From the NCBI RefSeq assembly GCF_000250985.1, contig NW_013524651.1:124001-188000 (forward strand): a stretch of 64,000 bases of DNA. Direction: 5' to 3'. The notes beneath the pieces were generated by a model, which did not search any database, had not been told where the DNA came from, and worked only from the letters and a program-made list of their open reading frames with translations. Of the stretch, positions 50,701 through 59,078 are shown in pieces. Made by a program: the position numbers and the translations under genes. Positions within the stretch are counted from its first letter, which is position 1; the number at the start of each line of letters is the position of its first letter. This DNA comes from Nematocida parisii ERTm1 (taxonomy: Eukaryota; Microsporidia).

Positions 50701-51729
50701 ATGGGAATATGCAAGCTAACTGAGCTATTAAAAGAAAAAGCACCAAAGTCAATAAGAAACACGCAAATAGAAAAGTATCGAGGGTGGAAGGTTGCAATTG
50801 ATGCAAGCATGATATTATATCAGTCTCTTGTGGCAATAAGATACGGAATGGACAACTTAAAAAACAAGAATGGAGAGACAACTGCACATATATATGGAAT
50901 ATTCTACAAGACCATAAATCTTCTTGAGAAGGGAATAATTCCTGTGTACATATTTGATGGGCAGCCGCCAGAGCTAAAGGAAAACACTCTAACAGAAAGA
51001 AGAATTCGTAAGGAGCAGGCTGAAAAGGACTTAGTTGAAGCAGTGACTGAAGAAGAAAAGGTAAAGCACGCAAAAAGGACCGTGCGTGCGACTAAGTACC
51101 ACGTTGAGTCTGCACAGCATTTGTTAAAGGTAATGGGAATTCCATATATGACAGCACCAAACGAAGCAGAGGGGTTCTGTGCTGCGCTGAACATATGTGG
51201 AGCTGTGAACGGGGTGGTCTCTGAGGACATGGACTCCCTGGCATTTGGAGGAAAGATTCTTCTTCGAAACTTCTTCCCTGCTCTTATGAAAAAGAAATTA
51301 TCTGTGATGGAAATATCTCTAGAGATGGTTCTTAAACAGACTGGGCTAGACCAGTCAGAATTTATTGATATGTGCATACTTTTGGGATGTGACTACTGTC
51401 AGAAGTTAAAGGGAATGGGCCCAAAGAAGGTATATGATTTGGTACAAGAGCACCGCTCAATAGAAAAATTACTAGAAAACGGGAGGGTAACAATGCCAGA
51501 AGAGGGGTGGCCATATATCCAAGCAAGAGAAATATTCACATCACAGGATGCAGGCAAGCCTCCCGTTTTTTCTCTTTCTCCGCCTGATGTAAAAGAAATA
51601 CTGCAATTCTTAGTGGAAGAAAATGGGTTTGACACAAAAAAAGTAGAAACCGCTATTGAAAGGCTACAAGCACAAAATAAAACAAAAAAACAGTCATCTC
51701 TTCTGATGTTTGCCAAGAAAGTGGTATAA
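50701..51729 (+). CDS. FEN1: Flap endonuclease 1
   Basis: A 342-aa structure-specific nuclease that removes 5' flaps in Okazaki-fragment maturation and base-excision repair. It begins MGICKL. Active-site residues are all visible: Asp34 (VAIDASM), Arg47, Asp86 (IFDGQPP), Lys93, Glu155 and Glu157 (PNEAEG), Asp176 and Asp178 (SEDMDSL) and Asp231 (LGCDYC). The helix-two-turn-helix LKGMGPKKVYDLV follows. The C-terminus has QSSLLMFA, a PCNA-interaction (PIP) box with only one of the two aromatics. It is slightly shorter than human FEN1 (380 aa), with a reduced basic tail. Nuclear. Confidence 0.97.
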   Translation: MGICKLTELLKEKAPKSIRNTQIEKYRGWKVAIDASMILYQSLVAIRYGMDNLKNKNGETTAHIYGIFYKTINLLEKGIIPVYIFDGQPPELKENTLTERRIRKEQAEKDLVEAVTEEEKVKHAKRTVRATKYHVESAQHLLKVMGIPYMTAPNEAEGFCAALNICGAVNGVVSEDMDSLAFGGKILLRNFFPALMKKKLSVMEISLEMVLKQTGLDQSEFIDMCILLGCDYCQKLKGMGPKKVYDLVQEHRSIEKLLENGRVTMPEEGWPYIQAREIFTSQDAGKPPVFSLSPPDVKEILQFLVEENGFDTKKVETAIERLQAQNKTKKQSSLLMFAKKVV

Positions 51730-52606
51730 CCAAAAAAGCTGCACTTTTCGGACCATATCCTTGTATGTTTTATATAAAGGATTCTTTTAGTATGGCTATA
51801 CTGAATATAAAATGAATTAATACAACCAAATTTTTGTGGCTGAAGTATTAATAAGTAATACAATCTATAAATTTCAGAATTTCGGATTATAAACAAATCT
51901 ATCTATAATATGTGGTTTATGTAGAGTTATACATAAATATTCCTTAGATTTCTTGTGTTCAATACACTTGTCTTATTATGAAACTAGGATTAATTTTGTT
52001 CAGAATAAACTCTTGTTTATATTATATCTTGTAGTAATTATTTCTCTTATAACAAATATATTTTCTCTTTATTTCCAATTTATTTTATATATGTTAAAGA
52101 AAATAAATAAAAAGTGTATACATTTATTATTTCTATATACATTGTCGTAATTGACATTTCTCCATAGTTTTAATTTATTTAAAATTTGATACCCCCAAGC
52201 AGCAAGCAAGTTATATTTAGGTAACATGAGAACACAGACATTTTACTATAAATACCATATAACAATAGAATATCAAGCAAGATGGTTTTTTCTTGATTTT
52301 CAGGTTAGACATCCAAAAACTTGTTATTTATTTAATTCACGCCGCCCTTGTATATATGCCTGCAATCACACAAGCTGTCATTTATTGTTTGACATTTTAA
52401 TATAATCTTTTTGTTTACTATTCTGGATCTAAGTATTTCAAACCAACAATACAGATGTCTAAAGTTATATAAGACAAGAATAATAAAAAATTTAAAATGA
52501 GTTTCAATTATGTGACAGAGGATAAACAACTAGTCTTAGCCTGAGGTTCAATAAAATTATTTAAAAAAGTTATTTATTTAAATAGTGCTTACAAAAAAAA
52601 ATAAAA
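51730..52606. promoter_or_regulatory. Spacer with LTR-like promoter core before the gag-protease-like ORF
   Basis: TATATAAG at 52466-52473 followed by ACAAGAATAATAAA (to 52487) is one base different from the core at 5658-5679 and similar to the LTR-like element at 47127. It lies 120-140 bp before the gag-protease-like ORF, where a 5' LTR would be. A reverse AATCCGAAATT variant lies near 51878-51889. Small ORFs at 51953 and 52332 look spurious. Confidence 0.4.
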
Positions 52607-54001
52607 ATGAGTAGTTCAACAAAAGAACCATTAAGAATACTAAACAACAGAACAAGAATCACAAATACAGAGGATGTGGTGAAAGGAATACCACATAAGA
52701 AAAGCAAAAAGAACAAAAATTCCAACCAAAGTTCACATGATTTATCTATATTAGATTATTATTTTAAAAATAACAAGTACCCACCAGAAGGGCATTGCAT
52801 AATAAATTCAATAGTAGATAAATCAGCAAATAAATTAAATAACGGAATAGTAATCCAAGACTGGAAAGAGTATACCCGTAGAAAAGAAGCTGCATTGCCA
52901 TTCAAGTATAAAATAATCAATGCACGTCTATACAGAAATGCACAAAATGAGGATGAATTCTTGCCTGCTGAGGTAGCATTTCCTATGATTACACCCGAGA
53001 TTAGGCCACACATTCATATATGGAAAAGAAAAGCCTGGGTTGCTATTCAGATAGGCAATCTAAACCACAATCTTATGGATCTGATTGAATCAATATTACC
53101 AAAAAGATCAAAGGGCGTATTAGGAGAAATTAAAAATGTAGATACTTTGCTTGGTGCTGTTTGCCGAATGATTGAGGATATGTATCCCCATAACGACGAG
53201 GTAGCGCCATACCAAGGGGATTTCTTATACATTAGAGATTACTACAATGCGGTTAGATGGCGCATTGTAAGACAGAGGCCATATCGCATTTCAGATAGAG
53301 AAATTAAGAAATGGATATACAGAGATTTCATAGATGGACTGTGTCATGAAACACATTTACGATATTCAGATATAGTACATGAAAAATCAACATCTGCATA
53401 TGTGTGCGCGCTAGAATGCAGAGAAAATGTGATTATTCAAGAAATGAACGACTATTACCAGAATCCATTAACCCATCCAGATGCCCAGGTGATTTTGGAT
53501 ATATATGACACAATAGATATTTCGAATAGTCCAGATTATTACAATGAGAGACGAGGCACTCTATATTCTGAGATGATGCAGAATGAGAAAAAACGCGGTT
53601 CAAAATCGATGGACTCGTTAGACAAAAAAAAAGAAAAAGTGCCGCAAGACACACCAATTAATAGAAATTGTCCTAACTGCAGGCCGCCTACGGTTGTACA
53701 TAAAATTTATATGATACTTGGCGGAGAAGATGTTAGATTTGAATTAAGTCCAATTTCAGATTTTAATACACTACCAATAGAACTAGTGAAATACTTAGAA
53801 CTTCCTGTTTATGAGGAAAAGAAAAGTAAATATAATGATAATGAAGAAAGTGATTCAGACACACCTTTATTGATAGTAAAAGCAAAGGTGTGGGTATTCG
53901 AGCTACAACAAATGCAAAAAATTAAATTCTATGTGAAACCAGGTGATCCAATGCTAGGTGGCCTATGGATGGAAGAGAATAATGTTAAATTACCAATGTA
54001 A
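52607..54001 (+). CDS. Retroelement gag-protease-like protein with inactive retropepsin
   Basis: A 464-aa intact frame. Residues 1-345 are basic and helical without a known domain, in the gag position. NCPNC (354-358) is a remnant-like Cys pair. From about 365 a retropepsin layout is visible: YMILGGEDVRFELSPISDFNTLPIELVKYLELP, which aligns with (V)xALxDSGAxxNxIPxxxAxxLxL, and at the end FYVKPGDPMLGGLWMEENN, which aligns with the (I/V)LGxxWL motif. The catalytic Asp-Ser/Thr-Gly is Ser381-Pro-Ile, so proteolysis should be lost. It lies behind an LTR-like core and before a decayed tract with a polypurine run. It may be a domesticated gag-pro gene or a relic. Confidence 0.65.
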   Translation: MSSSTKEPLRILNNRTRITNTEDVVKGIPHKKSKKNKNSNQSSHDLSILDYYFKNNKYPPEGHCIINSIVDKSANKLNNGIVIQDWKEYTRRKEAALPFKYKIINARLYRNAQNEDEFLPAEVAFPMITPEIRPHIHIWKRKAWVAIQIGNLNHNLMDLIESILPKRSKGVLGEIKNVDTLLGAVCRMIEDMYPHNDEVAPYQGDFLYIRDYYNAVRWRIVRQRPYRISDREIKKWIYRDFIDGLCHETHLRYSDIVHEKSTSAYVCALECRENVIIQEMNDYYQNPLTHPDAQVILDIYDTIDISNSPDYYNERRGTLYSEMMQNEKKRGSKSMDSLDKKKEKVPQDTPINRNCPNCRPPTVVHKIYMILGGEDVRFELSPISDFNTLPIELVKYLELPVYEEKKSKYNDNEESDSDTPLLIVKAKVWVFELQQMQKIKFYVKPGDPMLGGLWMEENNVKLPM

Positions 54002-54157
54002 TAAATAATACTTCTTTTCGACAAATAACGAGTTATGTATGGAGTTCTCATAGATGCCTTCTAAAAAGCGGGCAATTTCTGAAGAGTCTCTAACTTTCCA
54101 TGCTACATACAGCAGCTGATTCTAAAAAATAGAGAAGAAACTCGAGAAAAACACTAA

Positions 54158-54545
54158 AGAAAAGAAACAAATCAGTTAACTCAGAAAAACAAAATAGAAG
54201 AACATCATATTCTCATATTAAAAGAGGAGGCAAGGAGACTACAAGAGAACAATACTATTAAGAAAGTAAAGGTGTGTGATTTTACTTCTCCAGCCACCCT
54301 AGTAAAAAAACTAAAAATGGGAGGTATGAAATAGTGGCCTTGGTCCTCTGTGCGCCCCAGATATCATGCACGCCTTAGTGGTGACATTGCGCCTTCCAGT
54401 AGCAATGAAACATAGTCTATGAAATGCGCCTTATTTGGGAGTGTATTGGTGTGATGGAATCAAATGATGGAGGGCCGAAATTATATAATATTTTCAAAAA
54501 TTAATAAAGAAGAGATGCTGGCATGACTAATAAGAGTTCACATTT
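54158..54545 (+). repeat. Retroelement 3' remnant: short frame, polypurine run, LTR-like tail
   Basis: A 58-codon open stretch (54158-54334) is Glu/Lys-rich and ends VKVCDFTSPATLVKKLKMGGMK-stop. The end overlaps a purine-rich AAAAATGGGAGG run. Directly after it begins a GC-richer block (GTGGCCTTGGTCCTC...) holding TTATATAATA and AATAAAG, ending near GTTCACA. Coding end, polypurine tract, then promoter and poly(A) signals is the order at the 3' end of an LTR element. No second copy of this LTR is seen upstream of the gag-pro ORF, so the assignment is weak. Confidence 0.35.
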
Positions 54546-55604
54546 ACGAGGAAAAGGGGAAAACCAGACAGGGGCAAATTATTCTAAGGTGAATAACAGT
54601 ATACAAGATAAAGAAGATATAATTCCAGACGTTGTATGCTAAGAATAGCATTTGTGTAGCATGACATGAGTTATCGGAATGTTTGCATAAACATGACAAC
54701 ACAAATTAAATCAGAAATACTTGTTGACACATCAAGTCAATATAAATTAAATTGATTATACGGTATATAGATGTGTATACAAATTCAATAAAGGTCAGAG
54801 TTTAAGAATGCCTTTTTCTAAGAAAACAACTCCAGACATATATGGCATATTAAGAGAAGAAGCAATAGGAATAAATAGTGCGGTGATATATTTCAAATAC
54901 TTAATATCAAAAGGAAATAGACAGATGTATATCTGCGCAGAAGACAAAGACATTCTAGTATGTGATCAAGCTACGAATATATAAGAAAAATGAAAGATAT
55001 AACTATTCAGTATAATATGAAGATGAAAAAAGTAACTGGACAGGAGTCTATAATGAAAGAGTATATTACAAAAGCAGAGAATAGAATTGCGGATCTATAC
55101 CAATATGAGAAGAATTAAAGCATGTGAACTATGCATGATTTATTAAAAATAAAATATTACAAAAATTAAATAACTGAAAAAATCACTAAAGAGATGCATG
55201 GTCAAGAATTTCATGGCAATAAGTAAAACAAAGGTATTAAATATGAATATGGAGCAACAATAAACCGTTTATAAACCCGAAAATAAATCATTTATACTAA
55301 ATTATTAACACTTACAAAATAATAGAGTGTTTTTCTCTAGGATATTCTGTATAGGCTATATTCACTTATTTATATTGCAATTTATTACAGATACATTCAA
55401 ATACCTTCGAACTAGTTGTTATATATGTAAAACAATTGCGATAAAAATAAAATATGTAAATAATATGCAGAACAATTATGTGGGCTGACTATTTGAGCCA
55501 TTAATCGTAAATTGTTCTATAATAGTAGTAGTATATATACACGGTTGTAATACTGGGATTGAGAATATAAATTAAAAAAAATTTGATAGAGGCGTGGTAA
55601 ATCA
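54546..55604. other. Decayed AT-rich tract, one AT element, one CCCGAAA motif
   Basis: Small frames at 54809-54985 (58 codons) and 54991-55119 (ending ENRIADLYQYEKN) may be remnants of an older gene; I cannot identify them. The AT element copy (TTATTAAAAATAAAATATTA) lies at about 55141-55160 and ATAAACCCGAAAATAA at 55271-55286. Confidence 0.35.
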
Positions 55605-56849
55605 ATGAGAGGAGGGCAGAAACCGAGACAGGAGAGAGAAAGTACCACTAAAAGCAGAGCGCACGCAATTTCAAATGAATTACTAATGGATGAAGAGTTT
55701 GCAGAAAATATAAATAAAAATAATATGAGAAACACGCCATCCATTCCCGTTGAGGCAAGCGAAAAAAGAGAGAAAAAGATACAAGAAATAATAAACCGGC
55801 TGGAAAGGTCAAAATATTTAAACCACACAGAAGAGGCCCCAATAGAGAGAAGTCCAGCAACAAGAAGCCAGCGCAGAAACTCAAACGGCTTTAGCACTTC
55901 ATCAAAAGAAAGAAGTGACCGCGAGTGCCCGATAAAAAGCAAGCAGAAAAAAACAAATGAAGTACGGGCAGGGTCTTCGCTTATTTTACCAATTCGCACA
56001 GCCAACTCACAACGAATAGATCCAACACAGCACACATTTAATCAGCTTATAGAATCATCTCCAGTAATTAACCAAATGAAAAATATATTAGAAGGAATAA
56101 CCACGCTATTAAACGCAAAGGCATTAGAAGAGGCACCAAAGGAAGAAACACCAGAAATGCCGGTTAAAAGCGAAAAAATAACAGAAATATTTGAGAATGG
56201 CATGTCTTCATATGATGAGTCGTTAGAAAAGGAATTGTTACAAGAAAACCAGGATGTATACCCAGAGGTAGTGTATGAAGAAATTCTTGACAACAATTTT
56301 TATCAGCCAAATATGTCTTATAACACAAAAATCCCTGCTAAGAAAGAAAGGAAGAGAAAGAGATTGACACAAGAGAAAGCACAATTATGTCTAGAAGAAA
56401 TGACAAAAAGAGAAATTTCTAGAAGAAATAACCGGTATCTTTTTTATAGAATATCAAACATGCCGCCTATTAACTGTGCAATTGCTAAACTACAGCAAAT
56501 TTGGTGTACAATTGCAGATTTACGTCTTATAGATCTAGGGATGATTGTTATGTTAGACAAAACAGAGGCACAGTTTATTATTTCGCAGAAATCTATAAAA
56601 AAGCTGGACCTAATTACAGAGGGCTATATGAAACTCAATTCCGAAGTCATTTTAACCGGCCCACTTAAAGATCCGTTAGAGCACAAGAATTATACAAAAG
56701 AATTAGTTTTAGATTTAATAAAAGAAAGGTCGGCCAAAGTTTTACAAAACACAAAAAACGAAGCGTGCAGCATTTACAAATTCTGCAAAAAAATCAAGGA
56801 CTGCACAAGTGTGAAAGACTTCTACAGCAAAGTGCACACAGATTCATAA
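55605..56849 (+). CDS. Basic protein of unknown function at the head of a conserved cluster
   Basis: A 414-aa protein from ATG 55605. Residues 1-230 are hydrophilic and probably disordered, with several RS/RR-type stretches. A very basic segment at about 250-255 (KKERKRKR) is a good NLS candidate. The C-terminal 140 residues are helical and look folded (NCAIAKLQQIWCTIADLRLIDLGMI). No known domain is recognised. It starts a run of same-strand genes with short spacers (PSF1, Sm-like protein), suggesting a nuclear housekeeping role. Confidence 0.65.
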   Translation: MRGGQKPRQERESTTKSRAHAISNELLMDEEFAENINKNNMRNTPSIPVEASEKREKKIQEIINRLERSKYLNHTEEAPIERSPATRSQRRNSNGFSTSSKERSDRECPIKSKQKKTNEVRAGSSLILPIRTANSQRIDPTQHTFNQLIESSPVINQMKNILEGITTLLNAKALEEAPKEETPEMPVKSEKITEIFENGMSSYDESLEKELLQENQDVYPEVVYEEILDNNFYQPNMSYNTKIPAKKERKRKRLTQEKAQLCLEEMTKREISRRNNRYLFYRISNMPPINCAIAKLQQIWCTIADLRLIDLGMIVMLDKTEAQFIISQKSIKKLDLITEGYMKLNSEVILTGPLKDPLEHKNYTKELVLDLIKERSAKVLQNTKNEACSIYKFCKKIKDCTSVKDFYSKVHTDS

Positions 56850-56913
56850 TAAATGGACATTCATAGAATAATTTACAGATTAATAAAACAAAGACTTATT
56901 GTGCATATAAGCA

Positions 56914-57126
56914 ATGAAGGAAAGACAAAAAATGCAGGACATTACAAAGGAAGTCATTCAAGAGATATTAAAGACGTATGAATTAATAACCAAGGAGTTG
57001 AAAGAAATAAAAAAGAGAATTAAAGTTCAGCCAGCTGATGAAGAGGAGGAGAGAAGCACGCGCTCAATACTAAATGAATTTTTTGCTGGCCTAGAAGGAA
57101 GTGAAAAATGCAAGAAGAAGCACTGA
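56914..57126 (+). CDS. Small coiled-coil protein of unknown function
   Basis: A 70-aa ORF with ATG 56914, rich in Lys and Glu (VIQEILKTYELITKELKEIKK), predicted as one helix. Its last six codons overlap the start of PSF1 at 57108. It is short, but the codon pattern resembles neighbours and it sits in the tight spacing of this cluster, so I keep it as probable. It could instead be a leader ORF. Confidence 0.5.
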   Translation: MKERQKMQDITKEVIQEILKTYELITKELKEIKKRIKVQPADEEEERSTRSILNEFFAGLEGSEKCKKKH

Positions 57127-57650
57127 ATGCGATACTCTTAAGCAGAACAAATAAGAAAGAGCTTGCAAGGATAAAGTCCCAGATTTTAATAAAAGAGAAC
57201 CAGATAAAGGAATTGGCAGCTGAAATGGAAAAAGACCCGAATTCAGTAGAACTCTCGTTGTGTTATTTATTCCTAAAGAGAGAGACAGAAAGGCTTGTGA
57301 GAATTATAAAAATAAAAGAATTAGAAAGAAATAGACTACTTGAGTCATATGTACACGAGGATGCAGCGGGAGTAGCAGATAAGGCAGAGTTGAGTGGTGG
57401 CGGGGATATTTATCTTAAAAAGTTCAAAGAAATAACAAACAACTACTACAGCAACTTCCCATTCATAAATTTTATGCACCGAGATGTGCCGATAGAGTAC
57501 TACGTGCATGTACTAGCAAAGAAAGAGTGCGGTGTAATAGAAATGGGTGGCAATCTAATAGAAACAAAAAAGGGGTCTTTATACTTTATAAGGAAGAGAG
57601 AGGTGGAATATCTTTTAAATAACGGGTCTATGGAGGTGGTAAAAAAATAA
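57108..57650 (+). CDS. PSF1: GINS complex subunit PSF1
   Basis: A 180-aa subunit of GINS, which with CDC45 and MCM2-7 forms the replicative helicase. The N-terminal helical A domain is followed by the conserved RIIKIKELERNRLLESYVHE (PSF1 has RNRRCLLAY). After a linker, YLKKFKEITNNYYSNFPFINF leads into the small B domain, with PIEYYVHVLAKKECGVIEMGG and KKGSLYFIRKREVEYLLNNGSMEVV. The latter matches the PSF1 signature GSxHFLRRxDVExLIxxGxLE. Length is normal (about 200 aa). The stop TAA overlaps the next ATG (TAATG at 57648-57652). Confidence 0.9.
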   Translation: MQEEALNAILLSRTNKKELARIKSQILIKENQIKELAAEMEKDPNSVELSLCYLFLKRETERLVRIIKIKELERNRLLESYVHEDAAGVADKAELSGGGDIYLKKFKEITNNYYSNFPFINFMHRDVPIEYYVHVLAKKECGVIEMGGNLIETKKGSLYFIRKREVEYLLNNGSMEVVKK

Positions 57651-58003
57651 TGCAGAAAAAGACAGAGCGCACGAGTGGACATGAGAAAAGAAAGAGCACA
57701 TGTGAAGAGAGGAGTAAAAAGTGTAAAGAAGACAATTTAACTAAGAATAAAGGAAAAGACAGGACTAAGAGTACATTTAGTGTTTCAGATGAGAAAAGAA
57801 GAGAGATTAAGCGCAAGAATAAAGCCATGCCATCTGAGAAGTCTTTATTTATAGGAAAGACCGTGATTGTAAAATATTTAGGAAGGGAAATAAGAGGTGT
57901 CTGTGAAGAAATAGACACGTATTTAAATGTGGTAATACGCGGAGAAAAGAACATATACATTGTAAAGGGGAATGTTGTTGAACAAATAGAAGAAACACTG
58001 TGA
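57650..58003 (+). CDS. Sm-like (LSm) domain protein
   Basis: A 117-aa protein overlapping PSF1 by one base. Residues 1-60 are highly charged and basic (KKTERTSGHEKRKS), likely RNA-binding and disordered. Residues 63-115 show the Sm fold: Sm1 motif SLFIGKTVIVKYLGREIRGVCEEIDTYLNVVI (G, V, G, D and N in the expected places) and Sm2 motif IYIVKGNVVEQI (usual form IRGxxIxxI). The short loop between motifs and the extension do not fit one subunit clearly; LSm6 or LSm1 type are options. Role probably in an LSm ring for mRNA decay or small RNAs. Confidence 0.75.
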   Translation: MQKKTERTSGHEKRKSTCEERSKKCKEDNLTKNKGKDRTKSTFSVSDEKRREIKRKNKAMPSEKSLFIGKTVIVKYLGREIRGVCEEIDTYLNVVIRGEKNIYIVKGNVVEQIEETL

Positions 58004-58024
58004 GAGTGTGTTTTAAAGTATTTT

Positions 58025-58753
58025 ATGGTGAAATATGTTTTAGCAATTGTTTTGGCAATGGAATGTACAACAGAAGAATTATTTCAGGTATTTTCTTCAC
58101 TTATTGAAGACTTAAATAGAAAAGAAATTATCAAGTACAGGAGAAAGATGATTAATCTGTACATAAATTTAAGCATTGACAAGATATACAAAAAAGAAAC
58201 AAGCCTTCCCATGCTTTATTCTTTAAGCATATGTATGTATTCTATTCTACATAGCGCCCTGGATAATGAGAAGGTGCTGAAGAGTGAAATAAGAGAGAAG
58301 CTTCAGGAAGAAGTGCTTGACTATGCAAGCAAAAGAGAAGTATTAAAGATACGTGCCATAATACTGGATATGTTTCAGGGAACGTATACAGAAAATTCGA
58401 ATTATTCAGTCAAGCCAGAGCAATGGGCAATTAAAATTGTAGAGGATATTCGCATATTTATTGGAGAGAGAAAAAACAACCCAAAAGACAAGGAAGATGT
58501 ATTTAAGGAGCCTAAAAGACTAATTCTAGAAAGAGTAGAAGACCTTCTTGCAGAAGAGATAAAAGAAGCTTTTTTAAGTAAGTCTAAGCCATTTGGCAAA
58601 AAGGGAAATCAGTTAATTATAAACATACTTTATATAAAAAAGTATCTTAATGGCTATGTAAAGACAGAATCAATGCAAAAATTAATAGAAACCGTGCAGG
58701 ACAACTTTAAAGACCCGAAAGCAGTGGAAAGTAATCTTTCTGAATATATTTAA
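58025..58753 (+). CDS. Helical protein of unknown function
   Basis: A 242-aa frame from ATG 58025. Met12 at 58058 is an alternative start, because the first 11 residues look like a spurious hydrophobic extension. The protein is alpha-helical and charged throughout, without motif or membrane segment. The C-terminal stretch FGKKGNQLIINILYIKKYLNGYV is reminiscent of the ends of tethering-complex subunits (exocyst/COG/GARP), but this is weak. It lies 21 bp after the Sm-like gene. Confidence 0.65.
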   Translation: MVKYVLAIVLAMECTTEELFQVFSSLIEDLNRKEIIKYRRKMINLYINLSIDKIYKKETSLPMLYSLSICMYSILHSALDNEKVLKSEIREKLQEEVLDYASKREVLKIRAIILDMFQGTYTENSNYSVKPEQWAIKIVEDIRIFIGERKNNPKDKEDVFKEPKRLILERVEDLLAEEIKEAFLSKSKPFGKKGNQLIINILYIKKYLNGYVKTESMQKLIETVQDNFKDPKAVESNLSEYI

Positions 58754-59078
58754 CTATAAAACCACAACTGCCAATTACTCAAACTACCAAGTGTTCTTTA
58801 ATAAGAGCATAGAACTGTTTATATAAAAACTTGTATGAACAACTACCTATATAAACCATAGAAGTTTAAAAATACTTATAATAGATAGCATAATATACAA
58901 TAAATAAACAGAATATTTTCATAGCAATAACAACCCAGAATAGGCTATTTACGGTATATTTTATTTATTAACAAAATACTCAAAGTAAAATGCGGCTGGG
59001 CTTCAAGGAAATGCGTAATTCGGGATTTAATTAATTTTAAATTATAAATCCAAAATATTTTTTATTTTAATAATTCTA
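58754..59078. other. AT-rich promoter region of SEC61
   Basis: AATTCGGGATTTAATT at 59018-59033 is a relaxed, reverse form of the dispersed motif, about 45 bp before the SEC61 ATG. Otherwise nothing. Confidence 0.4.

Noticed and set aside
51953-52150. 65-aa hydrophobic plus ORF
   Set aside because: AT-rich DNA gives Phe/Ile/Leu-rich frames by chance; no similarity or conserved context seen.
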